A stretch of 64,000 bases of DNA, taken from the NCBI GenBank assembly GCA_030180135.1, contig CM058232.1, positions 96,584,630-96,648,629 of the forward strand. Direction: 5' to 3'. Every line of letters begins with the position of its first letter. The first letter of the stretch is position 1. Below the pieces are notes generated by a model, which saw only the letters and a list, made by a program, of their open reading frames with translations, did no database searches and was not told the origin of the DNA. This document shows positions 54,471-64,000 of the stretch, piece after piece. The DNA is from Orychophragmus violaceus. Its lineage: Eukaryota > Streptophyta > Magnoliopsida > Brassicales > Brassicaceae. The translations under genes were made by a program, and so were the position numbers.

Positions 54471-57400
54471 CTCTGTTCGGAATTGTGCTAGGCGTTATCC
54501 GCGCGGTGCATCCGAGCTTAGAGACTTATCAAAAAATCGGATTATAATCGGGGAATACGCAGGGTGTAATTTTTTTTATAATAAATAAATATTTTATATA
54601 TTTTTAATAATATATAACATAATGTATATGCATCTAACTTCTTAATATTCACAAAAACTTAAAATTTGATACATGAAATTGTTATTTTCCAAGATAAAAG
54701 AACAAAAGAATATCTACACACAACACAATATATTGTCTTGATCTTGAGAACATACAAAAATAACAAGGAACATAAGTTTTCATCTTTTTCTTTTTCATAG
54801 ATCAAGTAATCTTTGTGTGGTAGATAGTAGATTTGTTAAGTTAGAAGTTATACAACTGAAATTGAAAACATAAGTTAATGTTAAAACTTAAGAGCATCAA
54901 AGATTGATAATGAAAAAATTACATCAAAGGCAGAGACAACTAAACGTAAATATAATATGAGTATGACTAATCAACAAATTTCATAAGCAACGTAATCAAC
55001 TCATCATCAAAACACTAAGGCTACGATTCTTATTGCACAATCTAAACCAAGGTCAAACAAAGTTAGAGACAATACCTAAACTAACATGTAAATTTCATGT
55101 AGCTATATTCCACTTACTACAATAGAAAGTAACAAAGACAGAAACTAGTTAATGTAAACTAATCTAAAGATAACAAACTCACCATACTATGCCATTTGTG
55201 ATTCACGAAACACAGGATCATCTTGGTACACATCAGGTTCAAAATCCATGTCCAAAATATCTTCTTCCTCAGATTCAAAGTCATCATCGTAGAGTTCTCT
55301 AACTCTTGGAACTTGGGTAGTCAACACAAAATTAATATCATTATCCATCTCTTATACACGGTCAACCAGCCAATCTCCAATTGTGTCTTTATTACCACCA
55401 TCAAAGATCAGATATACATTGCCCTCTCTAATCTTTTTATGCTTGTTAAACAGTCTTGCGTTAAACTGAACATAGACTAAACTGTTTAGCATATTAACAT
55501 CTAGCCTATTTCTTTTCTTTGTGTGAATCTGCAATATGAGTTTAATAAATGAAACTGAGATTAATTATATAGAACAATCTTTAACAAAGAGAGAATAGAG
55601 AACTAAAAGACTTACCCTTCAAAGCTGCTCCAATTTCTTTCACAGTCGGATGAGCTAGAGGTCAAAGCAAGGATTCTAGTTGCTAGCCTTTGTAAATTTG
55701 GCACACCACAACCGTATGTTGCCCACCAATTCCCTGTGATTAAACAAGCAAAAACTATCAAATGAAGAAGAAAACTAATGAAATGAAGACAAGTAAATAT
55801 AAAAACAGACCTTGATCAAATTTGTCATCCTTTTGTTCACATCCCTTTAAAGCTAAGGTTCTATCAAAAGAACCATTATTGTTTTTGTAGAGACTAACTT
55901 CATGATTCACCACTGAGTCTTGTTTTTCGAAATCACCATGATAGAAAGTCTCTACACAAACGATAAAGCCTTCCATAACTTCTAAGTCATATTGGATAGT
56001 GGAATCTTTGTAAAAGTAGAAAGGATTGAGGAAGTAGGCAACAAGATGCAATGGAGAATTTAGTCTACCTTTCATCTTCTCATCAATGATCCTGAAAATA
56101 GGTTGGTAATTTCTCTCTAAATGGTCATAAGCTTCCACTATAGACTTCTTAGCTTCTAAAATTTCACCATAAATAAACCCAAGAGAGGGTATTTTCTCTC
56201 CATCAACCAGCCTTAGAACCTTTACCATAGGGCTGAAAAATTTCACAACAGCCATCACATTATTCCAGAATGAGAAGTTCTTAACAGTCTCACATGCAAG
56301 CTTACCCTTCACACCCTTGAGTATTTACACTCATGCCACTCATCACTGTTAAACATACTCTTCAATTTGCTTTCTTCTCGTATAGACTATGAAGAGTCAA
56401 GTTGCAAACCTTGTTGCTCCTGGCCTCACTATATCCCGCTTCTTCGTATATGCTCTCATCATGGATAAGGTCTTATGATGAGCATATATAAAGATGGTTA
56501 CAGCCTTTGCTTGATCTATGAGCTTATCAAAACCAGGCAGCTTTGAAATCCCCTCAAGCATCAAATCCACAGTGTGAGCAACACATCCAGTCCAAAAGAT
56601 TCTTGGTCTCTTCTCTTTAAGAAGCCTCGCAGCAGATACATTGTTAGGTGCATTATCTGTTACAACTTGTACAACCTTCTCAGGCCCTATATCTTCAATA
56701 CACTTGTCGATGTAGTTGAAGATATACTCACCCGTGTGAGCATCGTTAAAAGCATCCTTTGAAGAAAGAAAGCATGTTCCTCCTCTTGAATTAACACACA
56801 AGTTCATGATGCTTCTTTTCTTCATGTCAGTCCAAGCATCTGTCTTCACCGAGCAACCCTCTCTCTCCCATTCTTCTTCTAAAGTTTTCAACTTATCCTT
56901 TGTCCTTTGTTTCTCTTCATTTAACAAAGGTTCTCTCAGCTGGAACTGAGTTGGAGGCTTCCACCCCGACTCAAAAATGCTTCACAGAATAGTCTGAAAC
57001 TCTTATTATCAATTGCATTGAAGGGAATGTTGGACTGATAAACCCATCGAGCACAATATTGGTGTACAACTTGAGTCTTCTCTTTAGAAATAGCATCATG
57101 TATGCTCTGTTGTCGTTTCTGTGCAGCCATAGAAAATTTAGGATTAATGGAGGTTACAAACCGATCAATAGGACCTTGGAAGTGTGGACTTTTAAGAGTT
57201 CCAAGCTCTACTTCAAGTTCTTCAATGTTGTTGTCCTTATTTATATTGACCTCTGCCCTCAAAGCTTCCTCATGTTTCCTCTTCAGATTTTCTTGTTTTT
57301 TGTTTCAAGTATAGCATTCTTACACTTCTCTTGATCCTCTTTAGCTGAAACTGGACAGACTGAGAAATTTCCCTTCACATGACCAATGTGTTCTTTCATT

Positions 57401-58795
57401 CGGAAGACACTACCCGAGAACTCTTTCCCACAAAGTTTACATTTCACCTTGTCTGGAACTCTTGGATCATTTAATACTCCATATTCCCAGCCGACATCAT
57501 TTGAGTTTCGCTTTAAAGGAGGTGGTGCATCTGTTGGATTAGCCATTATATACTAAGTTCGTAACCTACCACATTCAGCCAACAAGGAAAATTTCTCATT
57601 CTTTCTCTTTTTGTTCCACTTTCAAAAACGTTCTCCACCATAAATAATAATTTTATCTTAACATTGATCTCACAATTTCATTATATAAGCCCTTATATTC
57701 TCAGAATATTGCAAAAAAGTCATTGAACCATCCACTAAGTACAAACGACGAACTAATCTCTTAGAACTAATATGTTCTATGTTCAGAATACTGAAGAATA
57801 AAAAAAGAGTCATAGAACCATGCTAATTAGTAAAAACGAATTGTTTATTCTATTTTCAGAACACTGATGAAAAGAGTCGTAGAACAATGCCAATCAATAC
57901 TAACATACTAACTAATCTCAATACAATCCTAACTCCACACACATATCTCCTAATCAATTCTCAAGTCTTGACACAAACATAACTCTAAACACCTTATCTC
58001 ACTCCACATTTCACAATTACACACTATTCCATATTCATATATTCTATATGGATGCGTACAAATATCAGAATACACTAACCTGAGTGAGAGAGAGGTACAA
58101 AGAAGTACAAGAATGATTTTAGATTGAAGAAGGAGATAGCTATGAAACCCTCAAGCCTCTGTGATTTCCGGTACAAAGTGTCGAGCCTTTGTGATTTCGG
58201 CTACAAACTGAATACAAAAGAAACAAGAAATAGCTATACACCCTCAATAATCTGAAGCAAATAAACGATTTTTGATATAACTTACCTCGAAACTGCAAGG
58301 AAATGGATCAGACTACTCTCCTTTCTCTGTGGTTTCGATGGAAGGAGATTGTCTGGGATTTCAAAACGAAGATGGGGAGAGTTAAAAGTAATCGATTTTC
58401 TCGAAATCATATGAAAAGAGAAGCACTTCAATGATGAGACTCTAGCTTACCTCGAAATCAGAATTAGGGTTCGAGTGTGTTTTGGTGACAAAAAGGGTTC
58501 GAGTGTGTTTTTGTTTAGGAGAATAAGAGATATCCAAAGTAGATTAGGGTTGCTGAGTAGTTTTTGGCCAATTTGGGCCCACTAGAAAAATGAAGGAAAT
58601 TTTTTTAGGGCTTTATTCAAAAAATGGTCCACCGTATTAAATTAGTCACCGCTTTTCTTATAACCCGGGCGATTTTCTTGATTTGGCGGAGTCCCGATTA
58701 ATCCGACCGCAAAGACCAAAATCGGTGTGGACCACTACCGTTTCACGACTACGCAGGCGCCTAGGCGACTAGGCGCTCGCGTTTTTGAACAAGAG
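54471..58795. mobile_element. hAT transposon with subterminal CTAGGCG motifs
   Basis: A 4.3-kb element. The left end starts ctctgttcgg...gtgctaggcg at 54471; the reverse complement of the right end starts ctcttgttc...gcgcctag, with repeated CTAGGCG-type words next to both ends. tatttaa flanks both sides (54464-54470 and 58796-58802), extendable to 8 bp with one mismatch, as expected for hAT. It contains a BED-finger/DUF659/hAT-dimerisation transposase on the minus strand with frameshifts. Confidence 0.8.
55197..57546 (-). pseudogene. hAT transposase (BED finger, DUF659, dimerisation region), disrupted
   Basis: Begins with ATG at 57546 (MANPTDAPPPLKR). The BED-type zinc finger has CKLCGKEFSGSVFRMKEHIGHVKGN-like spacing at about residues 36-60. 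The DUF659 core follows (WEREGCSVKTDAWTDMKKRS, VVQVVTDNAPNNVSAARLL, FWTGCVAHTVDLMLEGI). The hAT dimerisation region near 55740-55620 includes NWWATYGCGVPNLQRLATRI and SCERNWSSF-like spacing, and the frame ends after an acidic tail (VRELYDDDFESEEED) with TAG at 55199-55197. Frameshifts lie in an A-run near 57300 and near 56975, and there is a break near 56395, although some gaps could be introns. Probably not functional. Confidence 0.8.
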
Positions 58796-58802
58796 TATTT
58801 AA

Positions 58803-60520
58803 TATGTGTTTTTGAGAGTTTTGACAAAACAAAAATATATTGTTGAGAATTGTAACTGATTTAAAAATTCTATTGAAATTTATTGATACTTTTGTTTGAA
58901 TTCATGGTTAGAATTAGTTAATTCTGTCTAGAGTTTATATTAGAATTCATTGTTGAGAATTTGCAATTTTTGTACAACAAAAAATTAATTTATCCTAAAA
59001 CATTTGCTACATTTATATATTGTAATTTTAATTACTAAATTAGGTTTAGGAAACATCTAGAAAATTATCTGTCATTCTTCAGTTCATACAATTCCTAGCT
59101 GGTTTTCCATTTTCACCATGAAAGCTTCTTCATAATCCAAAATGACTCGGGGTAATGTTGCTTATTGAGATCCGGAAAATGTCCAATCTCATATGATGTG
59201 GATGTTCTAACTTTAAATACAAATTATCCAATGTCCTAAGGATTCATTATTGTTAAGAAATTGCAATTGATCAAAAAAAAAATCTGTTGGAATTTATTGT
59301 ATGATTTTGTTTTCATTGTTAGAATTAATTAATTCATTATAGAGTATGTTAAAATTTATTGTTGAGAATTTGCAATTTTGTATAACTTTTTTTTTCAGTT
59401 GACCCCAAAACGTTTGCTATTTTTTATTGTAATTTTTAATCACTAAATTCGGTTTAAGAAATATCTAGAAAAATATACTCATTCTTCAACTCAAACATAT
59501 AAATGCTATTTTTCATTTTCAGAAACCTTATTTAGAATCCGAAAAGAATCGGTGTAATCACGTTACTCAGTGTTTTGAAAGAACATATCTTAACCTGAAC
59601 CAACTGAACATAACATTTAAAATCAATCCATATGTTTAATGATTAGCCAACTGAACCAACTGCCTTTCTATTTATTATTTTCTATATATAGTTTGGTAAA
59701 AAAAACTGGGTCTAGATTGAAGTTTCTTAATGTCGCCAAATACTTACTATTCCTAAAATCTGTTATGAAGAAATCTTAGAATTTTAAACATTTGTTTCCT
59801 AATCGGTTTGATACGGGTGTTAGCACTGAAACCTAACAATAACAATAGTAATCTAGTGGTTAAAAGCTAAAGCATAGAGATCCAAGCTAGTGATTGAATC
59901 TCATCCACAGTGTCAGTGTTATGTATTGGTCAAATATCTTATTTTGCATTAACAACATAAAATTTCTAAAGACTAGATTAGACTGAGTCTTGACATGGAA
60001 TTCAAAGATATTTTCATTATTTTTCTTATAAAAAATGAATTTATTTGTTTTAAAAATTTGCCAATTATTTTTCTATTCTTTTTGAGTTGACTCCAGAAGA
60101 GTATATGATCCAATGATCTTTGACATTTTGTTTTGAGGATAAATCCACTTTCTCCACCAAACCTTAGTAGCATCACAAAGTTATGGAACTGAATCATAAA
60201 AAGGTCCACATATGATGCAACAAAACCGCGTCTTCTATAACAAAAATCCAAATCCATCCACTCTCTATCAGCTTCTCTGTATTACCTCCATGTCTTCACT
60301 ACATTTCTTTTCAAAATATAAAACAATATCCAGATTCTGCATTCTTACTTTAGATTATAATTATTATAATCACAATATTACCTTTTAAGTGAATCTACAG
60401 TTCCATTGACATATAATAACACTTGTTAAATCCACAAACCACCTATGAAGCTTCCTTGAAGCGCTTTGATATTATAAAACGTGTACATGCTTTTATCTGC
60501 TGTTAAAGATACTAATCCAC
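58803..60520. other. AT-rich intergenic DNA with an imperfect direct duplication and a tRNA-like segment
   Basis: No gene seen. Two segments of about 330 bp (58840-59170 and 59250-59580) align in the same order, sharing for example gttgagaatttgcaattt, an aaacatctagaaaa/aaatatctagaaaa block and a later aatc.gaaaagaatcgg-like block, so this is an old tandem duplication with a unit of about 410 bp. At 59850-59905 a segment (tctagtggttaaaagc ... gattgaatctc) resembles the A and B boxes of tRNA-derived SINE heads, but it is degenerate. Confidence 0.45.
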
Positions 60521-60522
60521 AC

Positions 60523-60531
60523 TTATAAATA
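60523..60531 (+). promoter_or_regulatory. Probable TATA box of the ERF gene
   Basis: cttataaat about 100 bp upstream of the ERF ATG, suitably placed for a TATA box. Inferred from position and sequence only. Confidence 0.5.
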
Positions 60532-60595
60532 ACTGCAAACAATTTATAAATATTCCAACATCAGAATCTAAACATACAAACTAAAAGAGTAAAAG

Positions 60596-60624
60596 CTTGC
60601 TTGCTTGCTTGCTTGTGTGTGTGT
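60596..60624 (+). repeat. CTTG/GT microsatellite in the ERF leader
   Basis: Four to five CTTG units followed by GT units directly before the start codon, within the presumed 5' UTR. Confidence 0.85.
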
Positions 60625-60626
60625 TC

Positions 60627-61187
60627 ATGGCTGGTCATAGTAATTCCGCCACCAGTGACAAACCCCAAAACGATGGTCAAACTGGAGTACCCTCTGCCTA
60701 CAGAGGAGTTCGTAAGAGAAAATGGGGGAAATGGGTGTCTGAAATCCGTGAACCAGGGACCAAGAACCGTATCTGGCTAGGCAGTTTCGAGACTCCTGAA
60801 ATGGCTGCAACCGCTTATGATGTGGCGGCATTCTATTTCAGGGGAAGAGAGGCTCGTCTCAACTTCCCTGAGCTCGCTAGCAACCTTCCACGTCCTGCAG
60901 ACTCGAGCTCAGACAGCATTCGCATGGCGGCTCATCAGGCAACATTCTGTCTCAGAACAGAACCAGTGGAGTCTGCCATGCAAGTGGACACCACCTCAAG
61001 CTCCTCTAACGTAGGTCCAACGACGATGGTCAGACTCTCGCCCAGAGAAATTCAAGCGATCAATGAGTCGACTTTGGGATCTCCTACCATGTTGATGCAT
61101 TCAACAGATGACTCGATGGGTTTTGCCAATTATATGGGCATGAATGTTTGGGATACATACCAGACTGACTCTCTTTGGGACCCTTGA
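60627..61187 (+). CDS. ERF021: AP2/ERF transcription factor, DREB A-5 type
   Basis: A single-exon gene of 186 residues. The frame extends 10 codons upstream through the CTTG repeat, but the start at 60627 (MAGHSNSATSDK) fits the family. The AP2 domain is at residues 25-82: YRGVRKRKWGKWVSEIREPG, then RIWLGSFETPEMAATAYDVA and RGREARLNFPE. Val in KWV and Glu in REP are the DREB-type residues, predicting DRE/CRT-like or GCC-type targets. The C-terminal part is Ser/Thr-rich and ends DSLWDP. DREB factors act in the nucleus in stress or growth responses; A-5 members are often repressors. It lies where A. thaliana has At1g71450 (ERF021). Confidence 0.92.
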   Translation: MAGHSNSATSDKPQNDGQTGVPSAYRGVRKRKWGKWVSEIREPGTKNRIWLGSFETPEMAATAYDVAAFYFRGREARLNFPELASNLPRPADSSSDSIRMAAHQATFCLRTEPVESAMQVDTTSSSSNVGPTTMVRLSPREIQAINESTLGSPTMLMHSTDDSMGFANYMGMNVWDTYQTDSLWDP

Positions 61188-61832
61188 AACCAAACTCATG
61201 GAGGAAAGTTTCTACAGCTCAGTTACTGTCCTAGAATGCTTAAGTATTAGGTTTTAGTTCACAGAATCAAAACAAGGGTTGTTGATTCTGTCGTTATAGC
61301 AGAGAATAAAGTTCATCTGAGTTTTGGAGGGAAGGGTATACTTATATTCTCCTTAACAGATGAGCTTGATGGGTCCCAGATATGGACCTCTTCACCAATA
61401 GTTTTAAAGTGGCTTCTATTTTATAAGCTGTGTTAGAGATTGCGAGGTGCGACTCATTTTTTATTTATTTCCTGTATCAATTATATAATTCTGTATTCAA
61501 TATGAATTGTCGTTTAGTAACCTGGATTTGGTTTGGTATTATGTTGTATGGATTCCTGAAAACTATAAGATATTTTAATTCTAACCAGACTTTTGCTTTC
61601 TCTAGACTTTCTTCCCTTAAAGAAGCACTGACTAATCTTAAGGAAAAACTCTACATTTCATAGTGCATGAGTTTTTTACAAGTTCAATTTAGTGCTTCCA
61701 TTTCTGGAACCAAAACCAAAAGTATATGCAATATATCTAAGCTAACAAGAAAACAGAATATACTTTTAAGAAATCTTTGAGCAACTTACTTGATGCTTTT
61801 ACTAGAAGCAAAGAAGATCTCTGAATCTTCAG
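61188..61832. other. ERF 3' flank
   Basis: 3' UTR and spacer. Plus-strand ORF 61430-61663 is hydrophobic and AT-driven; not supported as a gene. Confidence 0.4.
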
Positions 61833-62105
61833 TCAGGTTTGTAAGAACGATGAACTCATTACCGCAAGTCTTTGCGTCTCTTCGACAAGACCAAACCGAT
61901 TGAGAAGTTCAATAACCATTGTATAGTGATCTTCAGATGGTTGCAATTTGTACATCCGGTGCATCAAGCTGAAGAAGCGGCAAGCGTCATCAGCAAATCC
62001 GGCCCGACTGCAAATAGATAAAACTGCTGTAAAGCTGCACAACTTTGCTGCCACTACAATGGACCGGACATTAATGACAAATTTGTCTTGCCGACCGTGA
62101 AACAT
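61833..62105 (-). pseudogene. PPR repeat fragment
   Basis: Within a 90-codon minus-strand frame, FTAVLSICSRAGFADDACRF then FSLMHRMYKLQPSEDHYTMV and IELLNRFGLVEETQRLAVM reads as about two PPR/E-type motifs of the kind found near the C-terminus of PLS-class proteins. There is no upstream continuation in frame. It may be a scrap of a deleted PPR gene of this block (A. thaliana has one more here, as I recall) or of a duplicated neighbour. Confidence 0.5.
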
Positions 62106-62604
62106 TTATCCTCGGTTTTGTCTACAGATATGGAAGGACAATCAAACCTGGGGAAACAGTTTTGGTAACATGAGTAACTACTTAATTCCGATTGTGAAGA
62201 TGCGTTTGAAATTGCAAGGTAATGCAGATCTAACATATTTTGCATTTTGTGTTCAGGCTGCTATAAAGAGAGTTACCTGGTTACTGCAGAAATTTCCCCA
62301 ACTGGCCGACCAATTATGATGGAACTTTAAAGCTCCTGCTTGATGAAGTGAATCAGCTTACAAATATATATGACACATACTTCCCCAGCAAGCCCCACCA
62401 CTGCCCAATTTGTTGTTAATGGCAGGAAAGATATACTAGATACAAGTAACATACGGCTCTACTCCCAAGTCTCCAACTAGAAGTTGTCATGTGTATACAA
62501 ATTGTTTTCGATCGATGATATGCAGGCGTATATAGAGTATGTGTTATTAACTAAATAAAGCTCCAGTTGACCATCCTGGGATCAGATGAAGAAGAGGGCC
62601 ACCC
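62106..62604. other. Spacer between PPR fragment and PPR gene
   Basis: No supported gene. It contains the 3' flank of the PPR gene to the right. Confidence 0.35.
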
Positions 62605-64000
62605 TCATCCTACTTCTTGAAGAAGTTCTTCATTTGAACTTTGCTCTTCATTGATGGCATAACCAGTAGTGTCTTTCATCAGCTGATTCAGTCCATCTAA
62701 CAGAGGATAGGTATCACATGCTCGAGGGCTTGATATGTCCCCCACCGAGAACAGTGCATACCCAGAACCTGTGTCAATCCACGCACTCCCAGGAGCCTTT
62801 TTCACACCCAAGTCCCTCATGGAAGTCCTCACTTCAGCAAGCTTGCTCCACGAACCAGCTGCTGCATACATATTTGCAATCAACACATAGTATCCCGGAT
62901 TCTCTGGCTTCATCACCAGGAGCTTTTCTGCGGCCCATTCACCAATCTCTGTGCTTCCGTGGATGTGGCAAGCGTTCAATAGAGTAGCCCACGTGGCACT
63001 GGATGGCTGGTATGGCATTCTGTGAACTACATCTCTGGCTTCCCTCAGGAGACCTGCTCTGCCATAGAGATCAACCATACAAGAAAAATGTTGGAGACAT
63101 GGACGTATGCCATACTCACATTGCATCTTCGCAAATAGCATTTGGCCTTCGTGGACTAACTGGGAATGACTACATGCCGATAGAATTGCAACCATGGTTA
63201 CATGGTCAGGTTTAATACCGGATCTGGTCATCTCCTTGAACAGATCCAAGGCAACTCGTCCTTCACCCTGATTTCCGTATCCATCTATCAAGGAAGTGTA
63301 TGTTACTTCATCTCTTTCGGTCATCAAATCAGATACTCGCTTAGCAGCTACAATTTCTCCTGATTTTGCATAAACATCGACAAGGGAGTTCCACAGCATT
63401 GTATAGTCCTTGAAGCACTTGCGCCTCAGGATGTAGCAATGAAACTCTTTCCCATGTTGCAAGTTTGCAATCCGAGCACAAAGAGGGAGAATGCTTGCAA
63501 GCGTAATGAAGTTTAGCTGAAAGCCAGCAAGCAACATCTCCCTGAGAAAGTAACAGGCTTCTTCTGACCTGTTCACTTGCGCATAACCGGAAATGATAGA
63601 GTTCCAAGTACTCAAACTAGTTTCCTCAATCTGTTGAAACACTATAGAGGCATGCCTAAGGTCACCACATTTGGAGTACATTGTGATCAACGTGTTTCGA
63701 ACATTGTCAATCCCATCGTAAGAACTGCAAATTGCAAGACCGTGAATCTCTTTTCCAAACCTTATTGCTCCTAAGAGCGAGCAAGCCTTCAAACCAATAA
63801 TCACAGCCACGGGATCTAAGCTCGTGTGTAAATGTTTCATCCTAGAGACCAAACCCAAAGCTCTTGCATAGTTTCCTGTTTGCAAACAACCTCCAGAAAT
63901 AATATTCCAAGTTATGACACTGACTTCTACACCTGAAAACCACATTTGATCAAAAAGCTTAAACGCTTCACTCCACATGCCTTCCGAGGCATAACAGCTT
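62605..64000 (-). CDS. Pentatricopeptide repeat protein, PLS/E class (3' part, partial at right edge)
   Basis: The open frame enters from the right edge (SCYASEGMWSEAF is continuous past the ATG at 63978) and ends at 62605, giving at least 464 residues. PLS-type PPR motifs run in order: VITWNIISGGCLQTGNYARAL, NTLITMYSKCGDLRHASIVF, STWNSIISGYAQVNRSEEAC, NSLVDVYAKSGEIVAAKRVS, TYTSLIDGYGNQGEGRVAL, HVTMVAILSACSHSQLVHEG and CMVDLYGRAGLLREARDVV. An E domain follows (WATLLNACHIHGSTEIGEWA, PGYYVLIANMYAAAGSW) and no DYW domain. Such proteins bind organelle RNA and guide editing or processing, with a DYW partner supplied in trans. The C-terminus (EEQSSNEELLQEVG) matches At1g71490 from memory. No disablement in the visible part. 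Confidence 0.92.
   Translation of the reverse strand, partial: SCYASEGMWSEAFKLFDQMWFSGVEVSVITWNIISGGCLQTGNYARALGLVSRMKHLHTSLDPVAVIIGLKACSLLGAIRFGKEIHGLAICSSYDGIDNVRNTLITMYSKCGDLRHASIVFQQIEETSLSTWNSIISGYAQVNRSEEACYFLREMLLAGFQLNFITLASILPLCARIANLQHGKEFHCYILRRKCFKDYTMLWNSLVDVYAKSGEIVAAKRVSDLMTERDEVTYTSLIDGYGNQGEGRVALDLFKEMTRSGIKPDHVTMVAILSACSHSQLVHEGQMLFAKMQCEYGIRPCLQHFSCMVDLYGRAGLLREARDVVHRMPYQPSSATWATLLNACHIHGSTEIGEWAAEKLLVMKPENPGYYVLIANMYAAAGSWSKLAEVRTSMRDLGVKKAPGSAWIDTGSGYALFSVGDISSPRACDTYPLLDGLNQLMKDTTGYAINEEQSSNEELLQEVG

Noticed and set aside
60597..60626. Ten extra codons before the ERF start
   Set aside because: Translation of the CTTG microsatellite; the start at 60627 fits the family.

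Overview
This is plant nuclear DNA, most likely from the Brassicaceae. The host genes have many short introns with GT/AG borders, and read in order they match from memory a block of Arabidopsis thaliana chromosome 1 around At1g71350-At1g71490: eIF2D, the GH9 endoglucanase CEL3, RLP12, SCYL2B, a DYW-type PPR gene, a NOPCHAP1-like protein, tubulin folding cofactor E, ERF021 and a second PPR gene. Several A. thaliana genes of that block are missing and large transposons sit between the survivors. This suggests a larger genome that has lost duplicated genes, as in Brassica or a relative. The species itself cannot be fixed from the sequence.

Layout: 1-1273 (-) 5' half of a mitochondrial serine hydroxymethyltransferase gene, running off the left edge; 1733-4587 (-) eIF2D; 5.0-6.2 kb degenerate gypsy gag and an unplaced coding-like remnant; 6.9-8.15 kb a retroposon with a 13-bp target duplication; 8335-10138 (-) CEL3; 11.0-15.65 kb a Mutator-like element with ~200-bp terminal inverted repeats, a decayed transposase and a GRF zinc-finger gene on the other strand; 15.7-16.05 kb a MITE with telomere-like repeats; 16.73-22.85 kb a Stowaway-like MITE split by a full-length LINE with both ORFs open; 23628-26024 (+) RLP12-like receptor; 26615-31331 (-) SCYL2B; 31.7-33.6 kb (-) a broken PPR gene; 33866-34387 (+) NOPCHAP1-like; 34566-37782 (-) TFC E; 38.5-39.1 kb an unidentified gene remnant; 39.6-45.9 kb (-) a decayed LINE; 46.17-51.99 kb (+) a third LINE with 14-bp target duplications and a 144-bp CT microsatellite in its leader; 52.2-52.8 kb a Tourist-like MITE; 54.47-58.8 kb a hAT element with a broken transposase; 60627-61187 (+) ERF021-type DREB factor; 61.8 kb a PPR scrap; 62605-64000 (-) the 3' part of a PPR gene leaving the right edge.

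The host genes are unrelated housekeeping, wall, receptor, trafficking, cytoskeletal, RNA and transcription-factor genes and form no shared pathway. I found no convincing new multi-gene host system. The most interesting material is in the mobile DNA: a LINE with open ORFs and all visible catalytic motifs, nested in a MITE; an ATGA stop-start junction ahead of ORF2 in two different LINEs; a LINE whose ORF1 region shows no gag-like zinc knuckle; a MULE with a divergent GRF zinc-finger gene; and three tiny poly(A)-tailed insertions (18-49 bp) with their own target-site duplications. Statements about Arabidopsis orthologues are from memory, not from a database search.
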